Source of the DNA: Methanobacteriota archaeon
GTDB taxonomy: Archaea; Halobacteriota; Methanomicrobia; Methanomicrobiales; Methanomicrobiaceae
Length of the DNA stretch: 64,000 bases
Direction of reading: 5' to 3'
Assembly (NCBI GenBank): GCA_016841665.1
Contig: JAENYT010000001.1
Span: forward strand, 1 to 64,000
Made by a program: the position numbers and the translations under genes. Positions within the stretch are counted from its first letter, which is position 1, and each line of letters begins with the position of its first letter. The notes below the pieces were generated by a model, which saw nothing but the letters and a program-made list of their open reading frames with translations, had not been told where the DNA came from and did not search any database. This document shows positions 7,314-16,423 of the stretch, piece by piece.

Positions 7314-9083
7314 ATGGTCACGCGGTATATGCTCGGGAACGAGGCTATTGCCCATGCATGCCTCGAAGCAAATATCGATTTTGCTAGCGGATATCCGGGG
7401 ACGCCCTCATCTGAAGTGATTGATTCGTTGAGAGCCCAGAATGAGCGCCAATTTTACGTGGAGTGGTCGGTCAACGAGAAGGTCGCCTTCGAAAACGCCC
7501 TTGCCGCTGCGTGGTGCGGTCTACGCGCACTGGTGACGATGAAACACGTGGGCCTCAATGTGGCCGCGGACCCGCTGATGACGAGTGCATATACAGGGGT
7601 GACGGGAGGGTTCGTCGTCCTCTCTGCGGATGACCCCTATGCACACAGTTCGCAGAACGAACAGGACAGCCGGCGTTATGCCCATTTCGCCCGCATCCCC
7701 TGCCTGGACCCGTCCACGGTGCAGGAAGCCCATGACATGCTCATCAAAGCGTTCTCCCTCTCCGAGGAGGCGGCGCTCCCTGTGCTGTTCCGGCCCACCA
7801 CCCGCATATCTCACTCCAAGAGTGATGTGGTGTTCGATCCCGCGGGAAGCGAGCATCGTGAGGGGGTATTCCACCGCGACCCGAAGCAGTACGTGGTGAT
7901 CCCGGCGCACACGAGGGTGCTGCATAAAAAACTCAACGAGAAGCAGCCCGGCCTTGCAGCGCGCCTCGTGGAGCTGGGTTTCAACAGCTGCGAGGTGAGG
8001 GGCAGGACCGCGGTGATCGCAAGCGGCATTGCGGCGGCATACGCCAGTGAGGTCATCCCGGAGGATATCTCCTTTGCGAAGATCGGCGCCTATCCCATTG
8101 ACGAGGAATGGCTGGCGGCATTTGTCCGGCAGCACGATGCGGTCGTCGTGATCGAGGAGCTCGACCCCGTGGTCGAGGAGGTCGTCCGCCAGGTCTCGGG
8201 TGGGGTTCGAGTATTCGGCAAAAAGAACGGCTATGCTCCCTGGGAAGGGGAACTCAATCCGGCAGCGGTGGCCGGTATCCTTGCACGGGCAGGAGTGCTG
8301 GCCGAATCCGGCTATCCGGCACCCGAGCCGGTTGCCGATCTTCCGCCCCGCCCCCCCATCCTCTGTGCGGGCTGTATGCACCGGGCTGCGTTCTATGCCA
8401 TTAAAAAAGCGTTTCCTGACGCCGTCTACCCAAGCGACATCGGCTGCTATACCCTCGGGCTACAGCTCGGTGCCGTGGACACCACCATCTGCATGGGGGC
8501 GTCCATCACGGTGGCGAGCGGGATTGCTCACAGCGGAGAGCCCCGTGACGTTGTGTGCACGATAGGAGACTCCACGTTCCTGCACACCGGCATTCAGGGG
8601 CTGCTGAACGCGGTGTACAACGGGGCGAACATGACGGTGGTCATCCTCGACAACCGCATCACGGCTATGACCGGCCACCAGCCCAACCCTACGACAGGGT
8701 GCACGGCGTGCGGGGTGGAGAGCGCCCCCGTGTCCCTCGATGCGATCTGCCGGGCCTGTGGGGTCTCGTTCGTGGAGACGGTCGATCCGTACGATCTCGT
8801 GGGCACGATCGAGTGCCTGAAGGCTGCACGGGGGAAAGAAGGGGTCAAAGTGGTCATCGCCAAACAGCCCTGCGTCATCACCGCCCGTCGTGCAGGGGTG
8901 AAGCGCAGGCCCTTTGGTGTCGATCCCGAGGCATGCACAGGGTGCAGGGTATGTGTGCGTTACGGGTGCCCGGCCATCGAGTTCGTGGAAGGAAAGGCGT
9001 ATATCACCGACCTCTGCAGCGGATGCGGTGTCTGCGCAGAGATCTGCCCTACGGGGGCGATTTCGGTGGAGGTGAAGCAATGA
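7314..9083 (+). CDS. iorA: Indolepyruvate:ferredoxin oxidoreductase, alpha subunit
   Basis: With IorB this thiamine-diphosphate enzyme oxidatively decarboxylates aryl pyruvates to aryl-CoA with ferredoxin (reversible, so it can serve aromatic amino acid synthesis in methanogens). The 589 residues from the ATG at 7314 show the N-terminal pyrimidine-binding domain (GYPGTPSSEV), a ThDP-binding part (GDSTFLHTGIQGLLNAVYN) and a C-terminal ferredoxin-like domain with two clusters, CTGCRVCVRYGCP and CSGCGVCAEICP, at about residues 541-580. The frame is open upstream to 7254, but that extension does not resemble the family. The stop overlaps iorB by four bases. It lies divergent from tRNA-Ile. Confidence 0.95.
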   Translation: MVTRYMLGNEAIAHACLEANIDFASGYPGTPSSEVIDSLRAQNERQFYVEWSVNEKVAFENALAAAWCGLRALVTMKHVGLNVAADPLMTSAYTGVTGGFVVLSADDPYAHSSQNEQDSRRYAHFARIPCLDPSTVQEAHDMLIKAFSLSEEAALPVLFRPTTRISHSKSDVVFDPAGSEHREGVFHRDPKQYVVIPAHTRVLHKKLNEKQPGLAARLVELGFNSCEVRGRTAVIASGIAAAYASEVIPEDISFAKIGAYPIDEEWLAAFVRQHDAVVVIEELDPVVEEVVRQVSGGVRVFGKKNGYAPWEGELNPAAVAGILARAGVLAESGYPAPEPVADLPPRPPILCAGCMHRAAFYAIKKAFPDAVYPSDIGCYTLGLQLGAVDTTICMGASITVASGIAHSGEPRDVVCTIGDSTFLHTGIQGLLNAVYNGANMTVVILDNRITAMTGHQPNPTTGCTACGVESAPVSLDAICRACGVSFVETVDPYDLVGTIECLKAARGKEGVKVVIAKQPCVITARRAGVKRRPFGVDPEACTGCRVCVRYGCPAIEFVEGKAYITDLCSGCGVCAEICPTGAISVEVKQ

Positions 9084-9673
9084 GCGAACCGTTCGATATC
9101 CTCATCGTCGGGGTGGGCGGACAGGGCACGATTCTCGCCTCCAACGTCCTCGGCGAGGCGTGCCTCATCGAGCGCCGCCACGTGCTGGGTGCGGAGACGC
9201 ACGGCATGGCCCAGCGGGGCGGATCGGTGGAGAGCCACATCCGCATCGATGCGGCGGGAGGGCCGCTCATCTCCCCCGGAACGGCCGATCTTCTCATCGC
9301 CTTCGATATGCTTGAAGCGCTGCGCTACCGCCACTATCTCGCCGATGGCGGCGTGATGGTGGTCGCCGAGCAGATCATCGTCCCCACGTCGGCCTTCCAG
9401 CAGAAGCTCGAGATACCCTCACCGGAAGCGATCGTTGCTCGGCTCGAGGGAATTACGCTCTGCCGCGTGGATGCCGCGGCGCTCGCCGTCGAGGCGGGAA
9501 GCATCCTCGCCCAGAATATCGTCATGCTCGGGGCGGCATCCGGATACATGCCTCTCGAGACGGGTTCACTGATCAAAGCGGTGATGCGCTGTGTGCCGCC
9601 GAAGACGGTGGACATCAACATTGCGGCGTTTGAAAAAGGTATGGAAGCGGGGGAGACGTGCAGATCAGCGTAG
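9080..9673 (+). CDS. iorB: Indolepyruvate:ferredoxin oxidoreductase, beta subunit
   Basis: This 197-residue protein is the gamma-type (KorC/PorG-like) subunit that completes the IorAB enzyme. The N terminus FDILIVGVGGQGTILASNVL and the GAETHGMAQRGGSVESHIR segment are diagnostic. The ATG at 9080 overlaps the iorA stop (ATGA), so the two subunits are translationally coupled and made in equal amounts. The frame extends far upstream in an antisense-like composition that is not part of the protein. Confidence 0.95.
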   Translation: MSEPFDILIVGVGGQGTILASNVLGEACLIERRHVLGAETHGMAQRGGSVESHIRIDAAGGPLISPGTADLLIAFDMLEALRYRHYLADGGVMVVAEQIIVPTSAFQQKLEIPSPEAIVARLEGITLCRVDAAALAVEAGSILAQNIVMLGAASGYMPLETGSLIKAVMRCVPPKTVDINIAAFEKGMEAGETCRSA

Positions 9674-9684
9674 CGGTGTGACCG

Positions 9685-10422
9685 ATGACGGAAAGGAAGG
9701 GCCCTTTTTCAGTCGATGATGTTTATCTTGGCGATGCACTCGAGCTGATGCCCGCCGTCCCCTCCGGAAGCATCGATTTAATCGTGACCGATCCACCCTT
9801 TGCCATCGATTTCAAGGCCCGCAGGGGAAACTATAACCGCGCGGGCGAGCGGGTGCTGGAAGGATACCGCGAGATCGACAGCAGCGACTACCTCTCGTTT
9901 ACCACGCAATGGCTGGACGAAGCGTTTCGCATTCTCACCGCTTCGGGCTCACTTTACGTCTTTTCCGGCTGGTCCAATCTCAAGGACATCCTGATCGGGC
10001 TGGATGCGGCGGGGTTTACCACGATCAACCACCTCATATGGAAATACCAGTTCGGCGTGTTCACGAAAAAAAAATACGTCACCAGCCACTACCATATCCT
10101 CTTTGCCGCCAAGAACCCGAAACACTATACCTTTAATAAAATCGACCACTACCCGGAGGATGTCTGGGAGATCAACCGGGAGTACTGGAAAGGAAGGGTC
10201 AAGACCCCCACCAAGCTCCCCGTGAAACTGGTGCAAAAGATCCTCCGGTATTCCAGCAATGAGGGTGATCTGGTCTTTGATCCGTTCCTGGGATCAGGAA
10301 CGGTTGCCGTGGCGAGCACAATGCTCAACCGCCGCTATCTCGGATTTGAAATCGTCGAGGAATACCTTGCATTCGCAAGAGAACGCCTCGCACATATAAA
10401 CGACACCATCCCGGCCCGCTGA
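9685..10422 (+). CDS. Orphan site-specific DNA methyltransferase (beta class, N4-C or N6-A)
   Basis: The 245-residue protein has the catalytic motif TDPPF at residues 35-39 before the SAM-binding motif DPFLGSGT at 199-206, the order of beta-class amino-methyltransferases. The central target-recognition part contains YQFGVFTKKKYVTSHYH. No restriction endonuclease lies next to it, so it is an orphan enzyme acting in a housekeeping or signalling role, or protecting against a distant nuclease. The start is 11 bases after iorB, in the same direction. The target sequence cannot be read from the protein, though strong CTAG scarcity in the window makes CTAG one candidate. Confidence 0.9.
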   Translation: MTERKGPFSVDDVYLGDALELMPAVPSGSIDLIVTDPPFAIDFKARRGNYNRAGERVLEGYREIDSSDYLSFTTQWLDEAFRILTASGSLYVFSGWSNLKDILIGLDAAGFTTINHLIWKYQFGVFTKKKYVTSHYHILFAAKNPKHYTFNKIDHYPEDVWEINREYWKGRVKTPTKLPVKLVQKILRYSSNEGDLVFDPFLGSGTVAVASTMLNRRYLGFEIVEEYLAFARERLAHINDTIPAR

Positions 10423-10480
10423 TGTCCGGGAAAAATAGGTGAGTGCCGGATGATATCCGGCAATCAGTGTTTTTCTCCGC

Positions 10481-11386
10481 TCACCGTGCGGCAGCTGCCG
10501 CTTCCCGTGCCCTCGGTTCGCTCCCTGTCACCGTCGGGTTTTCCGGGTACATGGTCCACTCGGTAAACGATCCCTCGTAGATGCGGACGTTCGGAAACTG
10601 AAGGTAGAACTTGAAGAGCAGGAACTCGTTGGTCGCTTCCCGTCCTGTACCGCAGGAGCAGTAGACCGTGTGGTCGCGGGTGATGTTGTGGCGCTCGAGA
10701 ATAGAGTTGATTTCATCGTCCGATTTGAGCAAGGCGGGATTCTCATCTGCCATCAGGCTCCGCCAGGGAAGGCTGATCGCACCGGGAATGTGCCCCGGTT
10801 TTCTCCACGGTCCCTGCCCTTCGTAAAAGGCGGGCGGCCGTGCATCGAGGAGAACCACCTCTTCTTTATCCTTGGTTTTCTTGAATTCATCGTAGCCGAT
10901 CGGGTACTCTCCCCGCACCTCCACGGTGAAATCGGATGGCTCAATTTTTGGGAACTCCTGTTCAACCCTCCTCCGTTCGCTCCTCCATTTATCCAGGCCT
11001 CCGTCGAGGACGAAGACATTGTCGTGGCCGAATTTCGCAAGGGCATAGGCCATCATCGTCTGCTCAAGGCCGTCGCCCCATCCCTTGAACGCTCCCTTTG
11101 CGGTATAGACCGCCGCCGGCCTGTCCCGCCGGATTCCGATTCTGCGAAAGATATCCTGCAGCGCCATGATTGGGCCGAATGTCGTCGGCATCCCTCTCGC
11201 CGCCACCCTGAGCACTCCTTCGTTGAGGTACACCGCACCCGGTATATGCTCAATGAAGTAGTCGTGCACATTGGGCTGGACATCGATAATCGTCATCTCG
11301 GGATCGTCGAGGTGGTCTTGCAGCCATTGGGTTGAGACTAGTTTAATCCTGCTCTCTTCCTGTGGAAACGGGCTTGTTCGCTCCAT
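10481..11386 (-). CDS. Two-domain rhodanese-like sulfurtransferase
   Basis: The protein (301 residues from ATG 11386) has two tandem rhodanese domains. The C-terminal one carries the active-site loop YCSCGTGREA with the likely persulfide cysteine at residue 243. The N-terminal copy is inactive, with VYTAKGAFKGW where the loop cysteine would be. The family transfers sulfane sulfur from thiosulfate or 3-mercaptopyruvate to acceptors such as cyanide or thiols; this loop does not match the standard CRKGVT or CGSGVT exactly, so the donor is uncertain. AGGGGAG seven bases upstream of 11386 decides the start over ATG 11407. Confidence 0.88.
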   Translation of the reverse strand: MERTSPFPQEESRIKLVSTQWLQDHLDDPEMTIIDVQPNVHDYFIEHIPGAVYLNEGVLRVAARGMPTTFGPIMALQDIFRRIGIRRDRPAAVYTAKGAFKGWGDGLEQTMMAYALAKFGHDNVFVLDGGLDKWRSERRRVEQEFPKIEPSDFTVEVRGEYPIGYDEFKKTKDKEEVVLLDARPPAFYEGQGPWRKPGHIPGAISLPWRSLMADENPALLKSDDEINSILERHNITRDHTVYCSCGTGREATNEFLLFKFYLQFPNVRIYEGSFTEWTMYPENPTVTGSEPRAREAAAAAR

Positions 11387-11577
11387 CAGTATACTCCCCT
11401 GATCCATGCGCGGATTCCCTTCACCGGGAATGCACGGGGGAGCACTGTACAGCCGCGGTATAAAAGGGTATGCGAGGCGATCGATCCCTCGCGCCACGTG
11501 GGCAGGCGCCGTGACATTGCAGGAAAGCGAAATCGTTTCGGCGAAGGAACTCGATGTGGTTCCAGTGAAAAAAGGAA

Positions 11578-11664
11578 CGCTGAGGGGGAGATTTGAACTC
11601 CCGAGGGGCCAAACGCCCCACAGGCTTTCCAGGCCTGCGCCCTTCCAGACTAGACGACCTCAGC
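11578..11664 (-). tRNA. tRNA-Ser (GGA anticodon)
   Basis: An 87-base class II tRNA on the minus strand: acceptor GCTGAGG pairs with CCTCAGC, anticodon loop CTGGAAA reads GGA, and the long variable arm (GGGGCG...CCCCTC) identifies serine. Discriminator G, no encoded CCA. A TATA-like CCTTAAAAAAATT lies about 35 bases upstream (11697-11709). It contains one of the few CTAG sites of the window. Confidence 0.96.
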
Positions 11665-11791
11665 ACGATCGTGTATCATACATGTGTGCGGGGAATTTTT
11701 TTAAGGCTATGCCTTCCGGGTGCGATTTCAGGTGATTTCCTGCCCCACTCGGGAAAAAATGAGGGCTCTTTGCGCATCCCATGCCTGCATT

Positions 11792-12721
11792 TTATTGGTG
11801 GTTGTCCCGCTGCCGGTCGCAGCCAGAGCGTGTATGCCAGCATTTTGGGTAAGCTCCGCGCCCCAGAAAGACCGTGCGAGGGGCGATCACGAGCCCCGTG
11901 TCTCCCGGCTGAAACGATGAGGACCCCACCAGCGCCTCTCCGAGGCAGACCAGTTCATCTTGCTCCGTCATCACCGCGACCGTCGCCCCTTTCTTGAAGG
12001 GATCAACCCTGAGCACCCCGACCCCGGCGAGAACTGCGCCGTGTACGAGTGCATCGACCGCCGTATCCCGGACGACCACCTTGGGCACGTCTTCGAGCAC
12101 CGATTCCATGGGCCGGATGAGGTCTGCGAGGGCCGAAGGATCGCCCAGTTCGGCCCGCACAGAGGCGTCCTTCAGGTCGAAGAGGGTGCAGGCCTCCGAT
12201 TCATCGGCGGGTCCGGACCGGGTGCGCCGCAGCTCCTGCATGTGGGCCCCCACGCCGAGCGCCAGACCCATGTGGTGGCACAATGAGCGAATATAGGTGC
12301 CTGCATCGCACCGTACCCTGAAGAGTACGAGGCCGTCGCGGTGGTCGAGGATCTCGATCGCGTGGATGGTGCGTATGCGCAGCGCTCTCCGCACGGCACT
12401 GCGCCGGGGCGGGCGCTGGTAGATCCGGCCGGTGAACTCCTCCGCAACGGTCATGAGATCCTCGTCGGCGACATCCCCGTGCAGGCGCATCAGGCAGATG
12501 TACTCCTTTTCCTGCTTCAGGAGCACGGGGGCGAGGCGCACCGCCTTTCCCACCATCACCACGAGCACGCCAGAGACCTGCGGGTCGAGGGTGCCGCTGT
12601 GCCCGACAGGCACCTCGAGCATATCCCTCACCCACGCAGTGACCTGGTGGCTCGAGGGGCCGCGGGGTTTGTCGAGCACGATGATCCCTGATACCGCTCG
12701 CTTCTCTGTTCCGGGTTCCAT
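11792..12721 (-). CDS. truB: tRNA/rRNA pseudouridine synthase Cbf5 (TruB family)
   Basis: Cbf5 is the catalytic subunit of H/ACA ribonucleoproteins and also makes pseudouridine-55 in tRNA. The 309-residue protein has the motif GHSGTLDPQVSGVL with the catalytic Asp at residue 46, the RCDAGTYIRSL motif and a C-terminal PUA domain at about residues 235-300. In many euryarchaea it sits after cmk at the end of the ribosomal superoperon; here it is about 35 kb away and forms a minus-strand pair with hemD, 14 bases downstream of it. Confidence 0.95.
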   Translation of the reverse strand: MEPGTEKRAVSGIIVLDKPRGPSSHQVTAWVRDMLEVPVGHSGTLDPQVSGVLVVMVGKAVRLAPVLLKQEKEYICLMRLHGDVADEDLMTVAEEFTGRIYQRPPRRSAVRRALRIRTIHAIEILDHRDGLVLFRVRCDAGTYIRSLCHHMGLALGVGAHMQELRRTRSGPADESEACTLFDLKDASVRAELGDPSALADLIRPMESVLEDVPKVVVRDTAVDALVHGAVLAGVGVLRVDPFKKGATVAVMTEQDELVCLGEALVGSSSFQPGDTGLVIAPRTVFLGRGAYPKCWHTRSGCDRQRDNHQ

Positions 12722-12735
12722 TGCTTCCCTGGTAC

Positions 12736-13425
12736 CTATCGTGATCCCTGCTCTTCAAGGTACGCGTTGAGGCGGCGAAGCGTCCCTTCCAGCGATCCGT
12801 CGCCCACGACCGCGGGCTCTACGCCGCCATCCCGCATCGCATCTGCAGTGATCTCGCCGATCGCCATCAGGAGCAGTCCGGGGCGCAGCGTCCATATCGC
12901 CTGGCGAAAGGAGTTGGCGCTGGTGAAGAGGAAGGCTTCCGCCCTCGCAAGATCGAGTTCTTTCCCGGTGGGTTCGAGGCCGTACACCCTGATCTCGACC
13001 GGTTCGCCGCCCCTCTCCCGGATCGCGTCGAGGAGTGCGGGGTTGGGGACATCTGCCCGCGGGATGCCGATCGTTTTGCCCCTGAGCCATTCACCGAGAT
13101 GGGGGGCGAAGTCCCGAGAATAGTAGGAGGGGAGCGTCTCACAGGGGATGCCCATATCCTGCAGCGTTTTTGCGGTCTGCGGCCCGATGGCGATGACGCG
13201 CGGCCAGCGTTCCAGGAGCGGGGCGATGATCTGGGCGGGAAGGGCGCTGGTAAAGAACAGACAATCATACGCGCCCCGGTGCACTGCCGCCACAAACTCG
13301 GTCACCCTCTCCTGATAAATGGTGGCGGAGAGCGGCGAAACAGGATAGCATTCATGCCCCAGACTCCTGCAGCGCGCAGGGTCGCGGCCCCCTTTATCTG
13401 CAAGGCGGGTGATGGCGATCATCAT
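12736..13425 (-). CDS. hemD: Uroporphyrinogen-III synthase
   Basis: HemD closes and inverts ring D of hydroxymethylbilane to give uroporphyrinogen III, the precursor of F430, corrinoids and siroheme. The 229 residues show the two-lobed pattern of the family, with FFTSALPAQIIAP and FLFTSANSFRQAIW as the paired lobe motifs and AIGPQTAKTL / AIGEITADAM as the paired cleft segments. Sequence conservation in this family is low, but these repeated features are characteristic. It is upstream of cbf5 on the same strand, and divergent from the TctA-like gene. Confidence 0.9.
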   Translation of the reverse strand: MMIAITRLADKGGRDPARCRSLGHECYPVSPLSATIYQERVTEFVAAVHRGAYDCLFFTSALPAQIIAPLLERWPRVIAIGPQTAKTLQDMGIPCETLPSYYSRDFAPHLGEWLRGKTIGIPRADVPNPALLDAIRERGGEPVEIRVYGLEPTGKELDLARAEAFLFTSANSFRQAIWTLRPGLLLMAIGEITADAMRDGGVEPAVVGDGSLEGTLRRLNAYLEEQGSR

Positions 13426-13514
13426 CGCCGAACTTTCGGCGGCGGGGCTTATACGTTTGTCTGTTGCCGTTCCGGCACGGGGAATGCGCTGCCTCCCCCG
13501 CCCGGCACGTTTTC

Positions 13515-14762
13515 GTGTGCTTTATTGCGCCTCCCGCAGAGCAGATCTCTGTGCTCGCCGCCATCCTTTTCGGCACCATGGTCGGCATTCTCCTCGGATC
13601 GGTCAGCGGCCTGATCCCCGGGATCCATGCCAACACCATGGCCGGCATCCTCCTCGCAGCCCAGGGCCTCCTTCTGGGAGTGCTCGGCCCGGAAGCAGTC
13701 GGGGCGGCGCTCTTCGCGGCGCTCGTCACCCACACGTTTCTCGACATCATTCCCAGCACCTTTCTCGGCATTCCCGATGCCGACACCGCGCTCTGCGTGC
13801 TCCCCGCCCACGCCCTCTGCCTCGAGGGAAAGGGGGAAGAGGCGGTGCGGCTCTCCGCGCTGGGAAGCGCGCTCTCTGTCGTCGTCGTCCTCCCGCTGGT
13901 GGTGATCTTTTTCCTGCTTCTCCCCTCGATCCAGCCTTTTATCGACTGGGGGATCGGCATCATCCTCATCGGCGTCGCCGGACTGCTCATCGTCTATTCC
14001 GATTCCCCCGAGTGGTCGCTGGGCATCTTTCTCGTATCAGGCCTCCTCGGGCTCTTTACCTTCCACTATACTTATCTCTCGTGGAACACGTTCGGCAGTT
14101 CGTCTGTGCTGATGCCGCTGCTCGCCGGCCTCTTCGGCATTGCCGTCCTCCTCGCCTCCTCCCGCGGCGAGATGCCCGACCAGCAATTTCCGGGCATAAC
14201 GCTTGAGGGAAGGGCGCTGGCAAAGCATTCCCTGATCGGCGCCTGTGCGGGCGCGATCGTTGGCTGGCTGCCCGGTCTCTCCAACGCGACGGCAAATGCG
14301 GTTCTCTCGCTCGGAATGCACCATGAGGATCACGCGCGCGAATACATTGTTGCCACCAGTGCTGCCAACACCGCCAATGCGTTTCTTGGCCTTGCCGCCC
14401 TCTACGCCCTGTCGAGAACCCGCAACGGCGTGATGGCGGCGCTCGCCGTGCAGGAGCTGCCTCCCATCCAGTACCTGCTGGTCGCCGGGCTGGTTGCCGC
14501 GGCGGTCGTCTACGGTCTCACCATTTACCTCTCGGGCTACGCCCGCTACATCAGCGGGATCAGTATCCGCCCGCTCAGTGCGGCGGTTATCGGGCTCGTA
14601 ACCATATTTTCCATGGTGCTCTGCGGCCCGTTCGGGCTGGGGGTGCTGGCGCTCGCCACCGCGGTGGGGCTGGTGCCGGGGATCGTCAATGTCCGCCGCG
14701 TCGCCTGCATGGGGGCGATCATGCTGCCGGTCATCCTGATGTCCTTCGAGGTCGCAATCTAG
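13515..14762 (+). CDS. TctA-like polytopic membrane protein (archaeal DUF112/COG1784)
   Basis: About 415 residues with roughly ten membrane helices. The conserved PGIHANTMAG near the N terminus and WLPGLSNATANAV in the second half form the duplicated glycine/proline motifs of the tripartite tricarboxylate transporter TctA family, found in archaea without the partner subunits. Substrate is unknown. Start choice is uncertain: the frame opens at TTG 13464, with GTG codons at 13515 and 13551 and no clear ribosome binding site; a TATA-like TTATAC at about 13449 favours 13515 or 13551. The stop codon TAG is one of the rare CTAG sites. Confidence 0.85.
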   Translation: MCFIAPPAEQISVLAAILFGTMVGILLGSVSGLIPGIHANTMAGILLAAQGLLLGVLGPEAVGAALFAALVTHTFLDIIPSTFLGIPDADTALCVLPAHALCLEGKGEEAVRLSALGSALSVVVVLPLVVIFFLLLPSIQPFIDWGIGIILIGVAGLLIVYSDSPEWSLGIFLVSGLLGLFTFHYTYLSWNTFGSSSVLMPLLAGLFGIAVLLASSRGEMPDQQFPGITLEGRALAKHSLIGACAGAIVGWLPGLSNATANAVLSLGMHHEDHAREYIVATSAANTANAFLGLAALYALSRTRNGVMAALAVQELPPIQYLLVAGLVAAAVVYGLTIYLSGYARYISGISIRPLSAAVIGLVTIFSMVLCGPFGLGVLALATAVGLVPGIVNVRRVACMGAIMLPVILMSFEVAI

Positions 14763-14880
14763 GTCTCGGGGAATACACCGACAGCAGGCATGCAGTGACC
14801 GGAACCCGGAAAGCCCCGTGCCGACGGACATCCGCAGCGATCGATACTTTCTATAGCATTTTCGGCCATTGTACTGTGCG

Positions 14881-15738
14881 ATGCAGCACTACTGGTTCGG
14901 TGATGTGGAAGGCGGCGCCTGCACACCGGCACAAGGAGACCTCGGGGCATTGTCGGACCGCCTTGATACGCTCCGCATAACGATGGAGTCATTCATCCCC
15001 CTCTCGTGGGAGGATGCGGTCGCCTGCGGCGTGTGCGCCGATCGGCGAGACTACCTCGATCGCCTCCGCGCCCTCTGCATACGGCGGGCGGAAACAGAGA
15101 TCAGTGCATACTACCAGCAGAGCGATATCGAACTGCTCCAGATGGTCAGGATGCTCGACGAGATGGACACGGTCATCAATCTCCTCACCGAGCGTGCGAC
15201 CGAGTGGTATATCGTGCGAAACCCCGGATTTTCCAGAAAGTACAGGGCAATCGGGGCGAAAAAGATGCTCTCCATCATCAAAAAGGACCGCGCATCCCCG
15301 CTGGGAAGCCTTGCGGGAGAGATCGAGCGGCTTGCATCGGAGCGGACCCGGCTCATGCGTGAGGTCTCCACGCGGGCGGATGCGGTCGCCCCCAACTGCA
15401 GTGCTCTCGTGGGAGGGCTTGTGGCGGCCCGGCTCATCTCCCGCGCCGGGGGCCTTGCCCAGCTCGCCCGCCTTCCCGCATCGACCATTCAGGTACTCGG
15501 GGCCGAAAACGCCCTGTTCACGCATCTTCGCTCCGGGACGCCCTCGCCCAAGCACGGGATCATTTTCCAGCACCGGCGGGTGCACAACGCCCCCCGGAGC
15601 ACCCGGGGCAGGGTGGCACGGGTACTGGCAGCGAAACTGGGGATTGCGGCGCGGATCGACTATTTCCGGGGCGAGATGTCGCCCGAGTTCCTGGAAAAGG
15701 CACAACGGCGGATCGATGACGTGGCGGGGATTGCATGA
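14881..15738 (+). CDS. Nop5 (NOP56/58-related) C/D-box RNP protein
   Basis: Nop5 bridges fibrillarin and the guide RNA-L7Ae complex in box C/D 2'-O-methylation particles. The 285-residue form here is shorter than crenarchaeal ones because the N-terminal fibrillarin-binding part is reduced. The Nop domain is well preserved, with NCSALVGGLVAARLIS, LARLPASTIQVLGAE and PKHGIIFQH. The start is ATG 14881 (MQHYWFGD); an upstream TTG at 14869 is less likely. It overlaps the fibrillarin gene by four bases, the usual archaeal arrangement. Confidence 0.93.
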   Translation: MQHYWFGDVEGGACTPAQGDLGALSDRLDTLRITMESFIPLSWEDAVACGVCADRRDYLDRLRALCIRRAETEISAYYQQSDIELLQMVRMLDEMDTVINLLTERATEWYIVRNPGFSRKYRAIGAKKMLSIIKKDRASPLGSLAGEIERLASERTRLMREVSTRADAVAPNCSALVGGLVAARLISRAGGLAQLARLPASTIQVLGAENALFTHLRSGTPSPKHGIIFQHRRVHNAPRSTRGRVARVLAAKLGIAARIDYFRGEMSPEFLEKAQRRIDDVAGIA

Positions 15739-16337
15739 TCTGGATTGACGGTGTCCTGGTATCCCCCGGCGAGGGAGGCGTATACGGTGAGCGGATGCTG
15801 AAAGACCACCGGGTATGGGACCCCCGCCGCAGCAAGCTGGCGGCCCTGTTTGCAAAGGGAGGGGGGAGGGATCTCGACCCGCAGATGCGGATCCTCTACC
15901 TCGGGGCGGCGAACGGCACCACGGTCTCCCATGTCGCCGACTACGTGGAGAGCGTGTACGCGGTCGAGTTTGCCCCGCGGCCCATGCAGGACCTGATCGA
16001 GGTCGCCCGCCGGCGCAAAAATGTCGTCCCCATCATGGCCGATGCGACCCATCCTGTTGAATATGCGCCGCTGGTGGAGGAGGTGGACATGGTGATCCAG
16101 GATGTCGCCCAGCCCGACCAGGCGGGCATCGTCCTCGCCAACCTCCCCTTCCTGAAACAAGATGGCGTGTATATCCTGATGCTGAAGACGAGGAGTGTCG
16201 ACGTGCGGGCCGATCCGGACGCTGTCATCACGGCGACGGTGCGTAACCTCGAGGCGGGCGGGCTGAAGGTGCATGCCGCGACCCGGCTGGAGCCATTCCA
16301 CCGCGACCATGCCGCTCTCGTGTGCACCCGGAAATGA
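15735..16337 (+). CDS. flpA: Fibrillarin-like rRNA/tRNA 2'-O-methyltransferase
   Basis: The catalytic subunit of the archaeal box C/D RNP methylates ribose 2'-OH groups in rRNA and tRNA at guide-specified sites. The 200 residues contain the SAM-binding motif YLGAANGTTVSHVAD, EFAPRPM (motif II) and the DVAQPDQAGI segment with the catalytic Asp. Start ATG overlaps the nop5 stop. It is near the short end for the family because the N-terminal extension is minimal. Confidence 0.95.
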   Translation: MIWIDGVLVSPGEGGVYGERMLKDHRVWDPRRSKLAALFAKGGGRDLDPQMRILYLGAANGTTVSHVADYVESVYAVEFAPRPMQDLIEVARRRKNVVPIMADATHPVEYAPLVEEVDMVIQDVAQPDQAGIVLANLPFLKQDGVYILMLKTRSVDVRADPDAVITATVRNLEAGGLKVHAATRLEPFHRDHAALVCTRK

Positions 16338-16423
16338 TCATGAAGAATGCCTTTTCCCTCCTCAGGGAATGCATCAATTCCCTCCGCCCAAACACTATCA
16401 AATAACTGAGTGAACATTCCTGT